Assembly: GCA_004194705.1 (NCBI GenBank)
Contig: SADC01000967.1
Span: 1 to 64,000, forward strand
Source of the DNA: Ditylenchus dipsaci
Lineage: Eukaryota; Nematoda; Chromadorea; Rhabditida; Anguinidae
Reading direction: 5' to 3'
Length of the DNA: 64,000 nt
The notes below the pieces were generated by a model. It did not search any database. It saw only the letters and a list, made by a program, of their open reading frames with translations, and was not told the DNA's origin. The position numbers and the translations under genes are program-made. Below are positions 34,632-44,932 of this stretch, piece after piece; position 1 is the stretch's first letter; each line of letters begins with the position of its first letter.

Positions 34632-34878
34632 CCGTTTTTCCTCTAATTGACACCCCATCCCTTCTAATTGCGCTCCCCTAACTTAGTGGTCCGCAATTTA
34701 TGTTTCAATTCACTGTTTGAGCTCTGTAAAAAATGCCTGCAAGCGATTTCAAAATCTAACAGGCAATTTTCACACAGCTCAAACAGTAAATTAAAAGATG
34801 AGCTTTGAACCAGTTGAAGTTTGAAAAAATTGTGAGCTTCTGATTGCCGCAGAGTTGCGGCAATTAGAGGAATTACGG
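34632..34878. mobile_element. CCGTATTT-type MITE, copy in a duplicated block
   Basis: CCGTTTTTCCTCTAATTG to CGGCAATTAGAGGAATTACG(G). It is the same family as 8216-8443 (AGGCAATTTTCACACAGCTC pairs with its arm). Together with the following 130 bp it is repeated at 35175-35555. Confidence 0.8.
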
Positions 34879-35010
34879 TTATATAATCTGTGAACTAAAT
34901 AAGCCACTTATTTCATACTTTAAAAATCTTTTTTATTACTACTTATTGATAATTCAAATATTTCTCAAACATTAAATTGTATGCAGAGAACGATGGAAGC
35001 TTAAAAAACG
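34879..35010. repeat. Flank of duplicated block, copy 1
   Basis: TATTTCATACTTTAAAAA...TTTTTATT, then AACATTAAATTGTATGCAGA: matches 35419-35555 in direct orientation. MITE and flank were therefore duplicated together (offset about 540 bp). Confidence 0.75.
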
Positions 35011-35174
35011 GCAACCAAGTGCAGATGATTTTCCCTTTGAAAGGTCAGCTTTCTAATAAACAACTTTTTGGTGATCATTATAAGCTAACTTTCGTAGTCG
35101 AAAAGACTCAGAAAAACACCCCAAAAAGTGGGAAACAAGTTACTTATAAATTTACAAATTTACTCTCATTGGGC

Positions 35175-35555
35175 TTCTCTCAATGGCGTGCAATTCTGCC
35201 CATCGCATCCGCGACACCCCCCCTAACTGTGCTCTGAAATTTGTGCTTTCATTGACCTTTTGAGCTGTGTAAGAAGCTGTGCCTGCGAGCGATTTTAAAA
35301 GTCTAATAGGCAATTCAATAGGCAACTCAAATAGTAAATAAGTTTTGGAACACTTGAAGTTTGAAAAAATTGCGGACTTCTGATTGCCGCCCCGTTGCAG
35401 CAATTAGAGAAAATACGGTAATAGAATGATTGACTTAAATTAGCCAGGTATTTCATACTTTAAAAAAACTTTTTATTGCCACTTATTGTGTCGAATGAGA
35501 GATAATGATATTTTCTTGAACATTAAATTGTATGCAGAAAACTTTGAAAATTAAA
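35175..35555. repeat. Second copy of the MITE-plus-flank block
   Basis: The MITE part ends ...CAATTAGAGAAAATACGG at 35418 followed by TA; its left end is diverged. 35419-35555 matches 34879-35010. Confidence 0.7.
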
Positions 35556-35571
35556 ACTTGTTATTTGTGTT

Positions 35572-35721
35572 TCAACAAATTTCGAACACATCTCGCTGGA
35601 CTTCGTAATTAGCATCGACAGCAGCCACATTGACTTGCATATCTTCGGCAAGTAGGATTTTGATAACAGTTGTTCCAACAGCTTTTTGGAACACACGCAG
35701 GAGAGTTCGCTGCAAGAAATC
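35572..35721 (-). CDS. Terminal exon of an unrecognised gene
   Basis: Minus strand: a CTTTTTTCAG acceptor, then 49 uninterrupted codons from DFLQRTLLRVFQKAVGTTVI through ILLAEDMQVNVAAVDANYE to VFEIC and a TGA at 35572-35574. It has no frame break and reads like a conserved protein end, but I do not recognise the family. The upstream intron would contain the palindrome at 35759-36352; earlier exons were not found. Confidence 0.45.
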   Translation of the reverse strand, partial: DFLQRTLLRVFQKAVGTTVIKILLAEDMQVNVAAVDANYEVQRDVFEIC

Positions 35722-35758
35722 CTGAAAAAAGCTGGTAAGAGCCAGGTAAATATTTTTA

Positions 35759-36352
35759 CAGGGTGGCGTAAAAAAACGTCACAGTTTTGAAAAACGGTTT
35801 ATTTTCATGATTTTATTTCTAATGCTATGCATATGATATACCAAATTGTAGCTAAGATGAAGGGCTTTCAAACAAAAAAAAGATTGACTCGACTCGACAA
35901 AAAAGAGTACTGAGATCGCCGTTACAAAAAGAGTCATTTTTGGATCTTTTTGCATTGGCATCTGTAGAAAACAATGCCTTGGTCCCCCCTGTTGAATTTT
36001 TTGAAAAAAAATTTAAATTTTTTTTGTTCAAAAATTTTTTTTTGAAAAATGATTAAAAGTGTGAAAAATACTTTTCAGAACTTTTAGAGAAATTTTTTTT
36101 GGGCAATTTTCAAAAAATTCAACAGGGGGGGACCAAGCATTTTTTTCTACAGATGCCAATGCAAAAAGAGCCAAAATGACTCTTTTTGTAACGGCGATTT
36201 CAGTACTCTTTTTTGTCGAGTCGAGTCAATCTTTTTTTTCTTTGAAAGCCTTCATCCCAGCTACAATTTGGTATATCATATGCATAGCATTAGAAATAAA
36301 ATCATGAAAATAAACCGTTTTCAAAACTGTGACGTTTTTTTGCGCCACCCTG
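35759..36352. mobile_element. 594-bp near-perfect palindrome, mariner-type ends
   Basis: CAGGGTGGCGTAAAAAAACG at the left, inverse TTTTTTTGCGCCACCCTG at the right, TA on both sides (35757-35758, 36353-36354). The arms, about 250 bp each, pair almost throughout (e.g. GCATATGATATACCAAATTG, GATCGCCGTTACAAAAAGAG). The centre holds a GCCTTGGTCCCCCCTGTTGA motif and its inverse. Such palindromes are typical foldback MITEs. Confidence 0.9.
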
Positions 36353-36479
36353 TATAAAAGACGCGGAACTTTTGTAGTCCGGGAAAGCATTTTATATTTT
36401 TTCATGTATTGCGTATCAACATAAGTTCAAGGAACGGTCATAAGACCTGTTTGGCAAAAATTTTGAAATTCCAGAACCC

Positions 36480-36620
36480 TGTCACACATCAGTCTTGCCC
36501 AAGTGAACCGGTTTATTCACCGGTGGGCCACCGGTCAATCACTTTTCTCAACCAGTTGATCAACCGAAAATCAACCGACCGGTAAATGGTTGATGTGGCG
36601 GTTGATAAAATCCAGGCATG
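36480..36620. repeat. Small hairpin repeat, ACCGGT-rich
   Basis: GTCTTGCCCAAG at the left and inverse CATGGCCAAGAC at the right, with ACCGGTTTATTCACCGG and CAACCGACCGG inside. Confidence 0.5.
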
Positions 36621-37349
36621 GCCAAGACTGCACCAGATTCGTGCTCAGCGTACCCAATTTTCTTATGTAACTAGTCATGAAAGCAGAATTTAACTGGCAT
36701 ATTTTAAGTCCGTTCGAGATAAAAAAACATTCGAATTACCACTAATTCGATTTGTTTTTGATTAATGATCACAGGGGGATCAAGGCAAAAAAGTGCAGAA
36801 AATCTTTTTCTCGATTTTTTACTCATGGTGATAAACATCAATTTATAAACAAAATATTTTTAGACATGAAAATCAGATTCTGAAATTTTTGCCAAGAAAA
36901 ATTACACGAACGCTCTTGAGCTTATGTCAATACCCAATATTTTCATATTTAACCCATTTTTGGCCGAATTTTTCCTAAAAATCATTTTTTTAAATAGTTT
37001 AAGCCCAAATACCATTTTCGTTACTTTACATCAGCTAACGTCACACCATTTCTCGTAGCGAAATTTATAAACTTTAGAATAAAATTTAAAAATTTATGAT
37101 CTCCTGCTCTATTTTTAAGAAAAATGCGAAAGCTTACACAAAGTCAGCAAACTCTCAATACCCTAATGTTCATCAGTTTTCAAATTTCTGTGAAGCAAAC
37201 TAAAATTTGTTAAGGACGCAATATTTACGCAATATTGACAAAGTTGTTTAAGGCAAGACATACGAATGAAAAGGCGCAGGGAATTAATACCGAGGAGGAC
37301 ATACTACGATGGGAGAAAAAAGGAAGAAAGCTTCATTATTTTAGTCTTT
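36621..37349. other. No gene seen
   Basis: AT-rich. It contains a lone GGGGGATCAAGGCAAAAAAG, related to the GCCTTGGTCCC hairpins. No exon recognised. Confidence 0.4.
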
Positions 37350-37830
37350 ACATTTATATGTCTGTTGTCTAATGACTTTGTCCTTATATGTTGGGCCTTA
37401 AAAATCGCGTCTTTGGATGTCGGGCCTTAAAAGTCGCGTCCTCAAAAAGACGGACTATAAATGTCCATTAAAAAAAAATAAGCCGGTAATATTACGTCCA
37501 CAAGAGTCGGTCTTCAAGAGTCCGTCTTGAAAATGTTGAGTTTGAAATGTCACGTCCTCAAAATTTGAAGCGCAATATTAGGGTTGCAAATTTCACATAC
37601 TCATATTTCTATCCTTAAGTCTCGGTCTTTATTTGTGGGACTGTAAGTATCGGTCTGCAAAAGACCATTTTCATTTGTCTCTCCTTCAATGTTGCATCCT
37701 TAATAGTTCGTCTTTATATATCGGGCCACAAATATCAGTCTTCAATTCTCGGCTTTTGAAAAAGTTAATCCTTAAGAATTATTCCTCAAATGTTAAGGCT
37801 CGCATGTCACCACGCCGTTTTCAGATAAAA
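37350..37830. repeat. Degenerate short tandem array
   Basis: Phrases such as TTGGGCCTTAAAAATCGCGT, TCGGGCCTTAAAAGTCGCGT, AAGACGGACTATAAATGTCC, AGTCGGTCTTCAAGAGTCC and CTCGGTCTTTATTTGTGGGA follow one another for almost 500 bp. The unit (roughly 16-18 bp, CGGnCTTnAAAnGTC-like) is strongly diverged. It could be an old transposon terminus of the tandem-unit type. Confidence 0.55.
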
Positions 37831-38311
37831 ATCCTAAATACTTGTTACTGTGATCATTTTGACTTGAAAATGCCCTTTAACTCAACAATTTATATATTTA
37901 GGCAAGCGTCAGAGGAGCATATCTCAAAATTCGATTTTCGACTAATTTAGCATCTATTTATCCACTTGCAGTCAATTTAAAGAAATTTCAAATGAAAAAA
38001 TATTTTGTAGATAAAGTTTGTTTTGACGACCGAAAAAAACATAAGTGTGACGAGTTCTTTTTAACTTTGATAATTTAAAAAAATTTGAACGACACCATAT
38101 GTTTACAAAGATTGTGTAAAAATGAGCGAAAATAAACAGTTATAGCAGAATGAGGGGGGAACGAGAGAGTGTCAGCTTCTTTTAAAAAAGTACGCCTTTC
38201 AAGTCTGCCTATTATATTAGCTTATGAGATTGGGATCCGGAAAGTGCACACTGAATTTGATGCTTTTTTGTCTCGAGAGGAAAATAGAAATATACAGTCA
38301 AGTTTTGAATA

Positions 38312-38555
38312 CAGTACTATCTCTAATATACGGCCCTCCTTTGCGTTCGGAATCGTGTTTGTGGCATTGTGTTTTTGACCCACTCTTTGGAAATTTTTCA
38401 CAGGAATATCATACCTCAATTTGTTGCCAGTATAATGAGCTGAAAATTGAGAAATAACTTGCCTGAGAAAAGTTTTGAGAAAAGTGACTCAAACGCAAAA
38501 AAAATATTCTGTAATATCAAATTAGGAGAGGAGGCGTCTATTAGAGAGAATACGG
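38312..38555. mobile_element. CCGTATT-type MITE next to peptide ORF P2
   Basis: CAGTACTATCTCTAATATAC at the left against inverse GTCTATTAGAGAGAATACGG at the right; TA at 38310-38311 and 38556-38557. It lies 19 bp downstream of the stop codon of P2. Confidence 0.7.
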
Positions 38556-38574
38556 TAGCTCAAAAAACTTGCAG

Positions 38575-38703
38575 CTAAGAGTTTGGCAGAAGGCTGGTTG
38601 GATCATCTTCAGAGTATACTTCTTTACTCAGTTTGTTTGTGGATGCAAACATTACATTGACTGCAATAAACAGAAATATTGCGGCTCCGAAGACAAATTT
38701 CAT
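38575..38703 (-). CDS. Small secreted-peptide ORF P2
   Basis: 42 codons from ATG (minus, 38703-38701): signal peptide MKFVFGAAIFLFIAVNVMFA, then STNKLSKEVYSEDDPTSLLP and NS. The DNA encoding EVYSED matches 15440-15470 (P1), where the reading continues into a hydrophobic segment. P2 may be truncated by the MITE that begins just downstream, or be spliced. Function unknown. Confidence 0.5.
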   Translation of the reverse strand: MKFVFGAAIFLFIAVNVMFASTNKLSKEVYSEDDPTSLLPNS

Positions 38704-38859
38704 TCTCGTTTTTTTGCTAGAGAGATATAGAATTAGAAAAAAATATAATTCTCTTCAGTTTGTGAACTTAAATACAACAGCGCTGAGCACTATCATTCAC
38801 GCTTGTATCTATTGCTTGAAGTATTGATTCTAATAATAGAAGCAAAATATATGCATCTT

Positions 38860-39030
38860 TTGTTAGAATGTTAGTAAACAGCCTCGTTTACTTGTGAAAT
38901 ATTCTGTAATATCATATTTCTATATAGAAATCAAAAAGTGCATTTTGACATAACATAAAAATTGTCACACGAGCAAACAGAAAACATAAAGTAAAATTTT
39001 CTGAGACTAATGTTAAAGGGGGGGGCTGTT
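38860..39030. repeat. Interspersed repeat K, copy 1
   Basis: AACAGCCTCGTTTACTTGTG, ATAACATAAAAATTGTCACA, CGAGCAAACAGAAAACATAA. Related copies are at 41455-41620 and 45196-45440. Confidence 0.7.
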
Positions 39031-39140
39031 TTATTTCCGACAAGATTTCGAACGGAAAGTTGAAAATTCGAAACAATAATTGAAAATAACAGTCGTTTTT
39101 TTTGTCTTGATGATCATTTCATTCACTGAATTTTATGCTA

Positions 39141-39312
39141 CAGTCGACCCTCGATTTTTCTTCATCCTCAAGGACCGGTCTCAAAGTGACGTTAAATCGA
39201 GGGTTCGATTCGACTAAATTTCAGTCAAGACTGACCAAAGCCATTTATTTTTCGGTGGCATTAAATCGAGGGTGACGTTAAATCGGGGTGACTTTTAAAC
39301 GAGGGTTGACTG
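39141..39312. mobile_element. 172-bp pogo-type MITE, TA duplication
   Basis: CAGTCGACCCTCGATTTTTC at the left and inverse AAACGAGGGTTGACTG at the right; TA at 39139-39140 and 39313-39314. Internal GTTAAATCGAGGGT repeats occur on both arms. Confidence 0.9.
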
Positions 39313-39619
39313 TATAAGCTTTTTATGATTTGGTGCTGTACTCAGTAGGCATAAAAAACGAACTTGCTAATAGCTTAACAAAAAAATAAAAATTACAGTC
39401 GGACCTAAAGTTTTCACCTCCGAGTTCGACATTTGGCTTCCTCACTCCATTGTGTCCAAGCCTATATAAGTTATTTGGTCTTTTCATGCCACTGAGTCAA
39501 TCATTACATCTAAAAAGCTTAAAGCAGAAAATTCAGTGAAAATAACGAAGTATCAAGACAAAAGCGACACTTGTTTTCAATTATTATTTCAAATTTTCAA
39601 CTTCCTTCAATTTTCTTTT

Positions 39620-41430
39620 AGCCTCATTCATACTTACCCGAAACATGCCCTGTTTCGCGAAACATGAAAATGTTTCGCGAAACAGCTATTTTTTTTGTTT
39701 CGCGAAACATGTTTCGGGGGGTTGTTTCGCGAAACAAAAAATAGCTGTTTCGCGAAACATTTTCATGTTTCGCCGTGTTTCGCGAAACATGTTTCGCGAA
39801 ACAGGTCCTTCGAAACTGGAGCAAAAGTGCAGTTTTTCGAAGTTTTTAGTTATTTGCTGCACATTCCTGACTGTGTTTTTTTACTTTATTTACGTTTTTA
39901 GAAAGTCTAATTGGAGGCAAGCAGCAATATGGTGGTGGATACATCATCACACAGAAGAAAGCGAAGTTATAGCAGGCCACTTATTTGAAGACTCGGCAAG
40001 GTCTTTATTTCAAGGCTTTTTGGCGTTATTACAACAGTTCCGAAGTCAAGAATTTAAAGTGGTTTCTCGAGTGCAAGCAGAATTTCTAACGACTAAGAAA
40101 CAAGCTAAGATTGACTTTAATGCAAGACTGAGCAAACACGTGCCTGTGTAGAACACGCACTCGAAATATGGGCTACTCGTTGGCGTCTTTTTCTAGGCAC
40201 AGTCAAAACTGGGCGAAAACTTTAGAGCTAAAAAATGTTTCTATTTAATCCAACCTTTCAGTTCAGATCAAGAAATATTGCATTATTATGTTCTATTTGA
40301 GTGCCATCAAAGCCCAGGTAGATAGTTTGCTTCGATTCTAGGAATTTCATTGCATTCGAATGTGGAAACTACTTCGCTGGCGCATCGACAATATTGAAAG
40401 AGATCAGTGCTAGTTCCAAATGCCAGAAACTGGAGAGAAGAAATTCACGCTGCGGTCTTTTGATTTGGGAGTTCGATCAAGTGGAAACCCAAAGGTTGGT
40501 TTTGGATTACCTAATCGACCGTTAAATGTGTTCTAATTGCAGGTGGATGACTGTATAGAGTTCTGCAACTGTTAGATGTGGCCAACCGAGAGAATTGCAG
40601 ACTCAGATCAATGAAGTGCTGGTGCTGTGCAGAAAATTTCATCTAACCCGAAAGCAACCTTAACTGTTGGCGAGGAGGGACGCTAAAGCTCACGAAATAT
40701 GACGTATGCCTTTTTGTTTCCAGTTGTAATGCGGAATAAAATCGTTTGTTGCTTTTCGGTCATTTATTTTTTCTTGTTCCCATTACGAAGGCTGGCTCAG
40801 TTAGATTGTTAGTCTGCGGGCTTTTTTTTGCTAGAAATAAGTCAAAGCTTCAATGATGATTTTCATCGGTTCATTTCGGTTCATTTATTTTCGGTTTCAG
40901 ATTTTATCGGTTCATTTATAAAAATAAACCGATCAATGACGATTTGAATAAAAAGCTTCAGTGATGATTTAAACTTTGGTTTCAACGTAAAACTGAAAAT
41001 GTCTAGCAGTTTGCCGGGTAATTTAGGGTTGAGATGTCTTTTAACTTGACGAAAAAAATTCCAGCGAATAATTTCAGTAAGATGACTTTGTCACCCACTA
41101 GCATATTAAAAAATTGAGTATATCGTTCGAATATGCCTGCAATATTATATTTTAGCATTTTTTATCGCCGAAACCACTGTAAAAAAAAAAGATTAATTAA
41201 AACTACACAACAAGAATCATTAACACCGATTTGAGCCGTATTAACAAGCATTACATTACCATGTTCGAAACCCCTGTTCGCGAAACATGTTTCGCGTAAC
41301 ATTCCCGCGAAACATGTTTCGGCGGGTTGTTTCGCGAAACACTTTCTTGTTTCGCGAAACACCATGTTTCGGGGATTGTTCGCGAAACATGTGTTTTGTT
41401 TCGATGTTTCGGGTAAGTATGAATGAGGCT
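39620..41430 (+). mobile_element. PIF/Harbinger element with TTTCGCGAAA arrays
   Basis: Terminal inverted repeats AGCCTCATTCATACTTACCC...GAAACATG at both ends (39620 and, inverted, 41430). Inside each end lie many copies of the palindrome TGTTTCGCGAAACA (39648-39806; 41279-41400). A Harbinger-type transposase 3' part lies at 39902-40225. A PIF/Harbinger TWA duplication is only suggested: the flanks are T-rich (CTTTTA / TTTTTA). Confidence 0.82.
39902..40225 (+). pseudogene. PIF/Harbinger (DDE_Tnp_4) transposase, C-terminal part
   Basis: After a CGTTTTTAG acceptor the frame reads ...TTKKQAKIDFNARLSK, then with a +1 shift RACVEHALEIWATRWRLFLG and a stop at 40223. The 'FN.RLSkaR..VEhaf...k.RWR.L' pattern is the conserved end of DDE_Tnp_4 transposases. 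The break (AGCAAACACG) fits one missing A. The N-terminal catalytic residues were not located; a small intron (GTTGGTTTT...ATTGCAG) occurs further down at about 40495-40542. Confidence 0.65.
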
Positions 41431-41454
41431 TTTTAGGAATCAAAAAGATTATTT

Positions 41455-41620
41455 TTGAATAACATAAAATTTGTCACACGAGCAAACGGAAATCATAAAA
41501 TAAATTTGCGAAAATTCACTGCCCCCCCCCTCCTGTAAATAAAAACAAAAAAAAACATTTTTTCGAACAAATCAACAAAGAAGCAAAATTATTCAAAAGG
41601 CACCTTAATTATTATGTAAG
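41455..41620. repeat. Interspersed repeat K, copy 2
   Basis: ATAACATAAAATTTGTCACACGAGCAAACG through AAAAGGCACCTTAATTATTA; begins 25 bp after the Harbinger end. Matches 38945-39030 and 45290-45440. Confidence 0.65.
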
Positions 41621-41854
41621 GGCGCGTCCTATTACGCGGCACTCAAAAAAATTTGACTAAGTAGCCTAGCCGGTCGATTTATAAATTTTCAAGACCTAAC
41701 CCTCCGAAATCTCCAACTCAATTAGGATTAAGGTTGGTCTTTGTTCGAACCATATGAGTAGCAATATGCGTGGCTTTTAAATCATTCAAGGTTCATGCTG
41801 GATTTTTTTTTTAATCTTTGAATTCCACCGAATGATTTGGGTCCGTATCCTTTC

Positions 41855-42015
41855 ACCCTGTGTTCCTTTCACCCTGCATATCCTTTCACCCTGCATATCC
41901 TTTCACCCTGCATATCCTTTCACCCTGCATATCCTTTCACCCTGCATATCCTTTCACCCTGCATATCCATTCACCCTGCATATCTTTCACTCTGCATATC
42001 TATTCCCCCTGCAGA
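41855..42015. repeat. Left 17-bp tandem array of the MULE
   Basis: About eight near-identical copies of TCCTTTCACCCTGCATA, decaying inward (TCTTTCACTCTGCATA, TCTATTCCCCCTGCAGA). Confidence 0.95.
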
Positions 42016-42106
42016 TCTTTTGAATTCACGCCTTTTGAAAAATACATTTTATTCATAAAGCATACAATTCAACAAAAACAATTCAACAGAAACAAAATAA
42101 GTGAGG

Positions 42107-44004
42107 TTAACATTTTTGAGCAATTTCAATCTTCCATGGCAAAGTTTCTGGCAATCCTCGGAGAAATTCGTTGGTGTTTCTAGCTTCGTAGCTTTGGACA
42201 ATTTGAAGAATTCGGGCGTCGGCTTGGATGTTTTTTGTGCGCTTTCCCTTTGGACGTTGCCAGCTTCCCATTGCAGGTACTTCTGATCCCGCCCTTGCTG
42301 CACACTTTTGAGACATTCGATGAAGTTCCACAATCCGGGATGGCACACATCGAGCTCTGTTTGGATTCGGTGATTAGCGGCCTCGGCATAGTTGTTGGTG
42401 CGGTGATCCCCGTTGAGCGTTCGGTCATAGACATTCCAAAGAGAGTGAGCGAACATGGGAGGCCTCATTATTCCACGACGATTTTCGGAGCCTATAAAGC
42501 AATCATAAATGAATCATTTTTGCGAATCAGTGAATTTCAAAAAAATACCAATGTAAGACTTCTTGAACCATTCAAGCACGGGATCCAATTCGATTGGCAA
42601 AAGTTCTTCGAGCTCGGCAAACACTGGCATGATATCTTCCGGCTTGACAAAGGCCATCGCAGTAATCATTCCTGAAATTAATCAAATAAGAAGTCAATTG
42701 AGAAATGAATAAGAACATACGGCATTGGATTGCAAAATCAGGCTCGGTTTCATAACGTTGTTTGAAGAGATTCTCCGCCAAGTGTTCTTCAGGTTTTGCA
42801 TCGGTGAAAAAAACAGCCCAGATCTCGGAATCCCCAAAGACGATTTGCAGCGCATTAATGACGGCCCTTTCATAGTCGACAGACACAGACGATGGAGAGA
42901 ATTCCGGCCACACTCTCTTGATCATTTGGAAGAGCCTTTCATAAGTTTCTTGGGATTTGTCCGGCAGAAGGCGTACATCACTGGGAACACATAACCATCG
43001 CGCTCAGCCAAAATACATATGTCTGAAAAGTAATGTTGGGTCAGTAAGACAATAGCAAATATTATAAAATCTAACCTGATAGAAAGGCACCGGAGTAATC
43101 TTAAGGTTCCATCCATAAAGACAACTTTCATTTGGGCAGACCAGACTTTGTTGCTTTCACGTCAAAGAGAAGAATCCTAAAACAACGATTAAACTATAAG
43201 ATTCAACAATAGTTAGTTATTACCTTTTTCCATTTTCAAACAATTTATCCGCCAGCAGGAAGAGTTCCGGTTCATTTTGCGCCGACTTGTAAGTTTTGAA
43301 AGCATCCGGGAAAGCAAAGTTGATTCCATTTGCAGCTGCTGGCACTTGATTTCCTTGATTCACACGGCGACGTTTCTTTTGTACCACCTGCCTAGTTGCG
43401 CTTTTGTCCAAAGTTGCTTGCACCGCCTCAGGAACACCACGAAGAATTGTATTGAAGATTTGAGATGGTTTCTGAAATACATTAAAATATTAGATGTGAC
43501 TAATTGATAGAAACCAACCTCCCATAGTGACAACAGCCCTTCGCTTGATCTCATTCTTCACGTTACGGACGGGAACTGCGATTGCCGATCTTCCATGAGT
43601 GTGCTCTCCTTTGCATCGACCACCGACCTGTCAGATTGTCGGTGTAAACACGAGCCTTGCATTCTTCTTCAGTGACTTTGACGCATCTCCAGTAGTTTTC
43701 TTGACAGCGACATCTTGTTTCCAGAATTGGTATCCATCATGCATCAGAAGATCGCCTTCCTTTCAGTTTTGATGCTGTTCTAAAACAAATAATAAGATTA
43801 TATTACAAAACATAAAAAAACAACCTCCGGAGTGACGGGCACGATTGCGGGCTGAGGACGGCGACGGACGGCTGAACGATTGCGGGCTGAGGACGGCGAC
43901 GGACGGCTGGAACGATTGCTTCTTGCTCAACGATTCTTTCTTGCTCACTTTCACTGCTGTCCGAGTAGTAGCCCTCGTGATTTCCTCCACCAAGTGTCGA
44001 AGCA
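42107..44004 (-). CDS. MULE transposase with N-terminal FLYWCH finger
   Basis: Minus strand, with introns of 44-70 bp (e.g. plus 43781-43824, 43472-43518, 43177-43223, 43022-43076, 42671-42720). Exon 1 is acidic ([17 protein letters not shown]) with a duplicated RRRPQPAIV. Then a FLYWCH pattern: [10 protein letters not shown], and after a one-base shift [20 protein letters not shown]. The MULE core follows: VVFMDGT (catalytic Asp), [22 protein letters not shown], the [10 protein letters not shown] region, and the C-terminal [20 protein letters not shown] with [13 protein letters not shown]. This order is standard for animal FLYWCH-MULE proteins. The frame shift in the finger fits one A lost from GAAAACTAC. 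The end is probably [14 protein letters not shown]. Confidence 0.85.
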
Positions 44005-44144
44005 TCTGAAAGATAAAACGCAAGCGATAAAATAAAGACACTAAAAAAAAAAAAAACCAAAAGACACGACTGACAAACAAAAAATAAAAAGACACGACTG
44101 AGAAACAAAAACAAAAGGCGGGAATTCAAAAAACATTTTTTGAA

Positions 44145-44275
44145 GGGCGAAAGGATATGCAGGATGAAAGGATATGCAGGGTGAAAGGATATGCAGGGTG
44201 AAAGGATATGCAGGGTTAAAGGATATGCAGGGTTAAAGGATATGCAGGGTGAAAGGATATGCAGGGTGAAAGGAA
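44145..44275. repeat. Right 17-bp tandem array of the MULE (inverted)
   Basis: Seven copies of GGGTGAAAGGATATGCA (or GGGTTAAAGG...), the reverse complement of the left array. Confidence 0.95.
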
Positions 44276-44932
44276 CACAGGGGGAAAAGACCGAGTCCCA
44301 ATGATTTCGATGATTTTAAGTCAAGACGCTTGTAAATTAATCTCTCTATTATTCGTTGGTTGATTACAGATATTTTCAGGATGCGTAACTTCGCAGGCAG
44401 TTCAAGAAGCACAAGCCGGGTTGAAAAGAATTTTGGCGACTCCAAAAAGACTGAGTTCGAGCTTAGTGTTTGTTAGGTATGAGTGCCGAAAAAAAGATTT
44501 TGACAAAGAAATCTCGAAATTTCTGAACGTTTAAGGTCCCAAATGAAGAACAAATGAATCAAATATAAAAGGTTTGGGAGCACTGTTATGCATATATAAC
44601 GTACAGAATATATTATAGTTACAGCCTCCGGAAATTGTGCTGTTTGAGGATCCAGTTTGCAAAATTTCTTTTTTGTTAGTTTTTTAACGCCACGAGAGTC
44701 ATCCCACACTACCATTTAATTTCAAAACAGTACCGTTTAAATCTTCGCTGCAAGTAGTCAGCAATCAATGAGTCATCCATCAAATTTCACCCGGCCCACG
44801 AAGGATTCTGCTGGTTTTAAACTTTGAAGTGATCTTCAAATCTTCACAAACTTCTTTCGCGCTCCAGCAAAACATTTTAGCTGCTGATAATAGAATTCTG
44901 AAATCTTCATGACAAAACATCGAAATCGTTAT

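Larger units (their letters stand above)
41839..44299 (-). mobile_element. Complete MULE with tandem-repeat termini
   Basis: 2461 bp, flanked by a direct AATGATTT (41831-41838; 44300-44307). Ends GGGTCCGTATCC and inverse GGGACTCGGTCTT, each followed by CCCTGTGTTCCTTTCACCCT and then a tandem array of the 17-mer TCCTTTCACCCTGCATA (about eight copies left, seven right, in inverted orientation). Between them is a FLYWCH/MULE transposase gene. The 8-bp duplication is close to the 8-11 bp usual for Mutator-like elements. Confidence 0.93.

Noticed and set aside
39645..39901. Coding frame through repeated CFAKHVSRN
   Set aside because: The repetition is simply the translated TTTCGCGAAACA array of the Harbinger terminus.
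41855..42015. Regular short repeats that could suggest a CRISPR array
   Set aside because: The 17-mers are directly adjacent without spacers, are mirrored in inverted orientation at 44145-44275, and form the ends of a MULE.
41832..42058. Proline-rich repeat protein (LSPCISFHPAYPFT)
   Set aside because: Translation of the MULE's 17-bp array; all three frames are open because of the repeat.
42101..43507. Plus-strand open frames across the MULE
   Set aside because: They are antisense shadows of the transposase exons, which carry recognisable MULE motifs on the minus strand.
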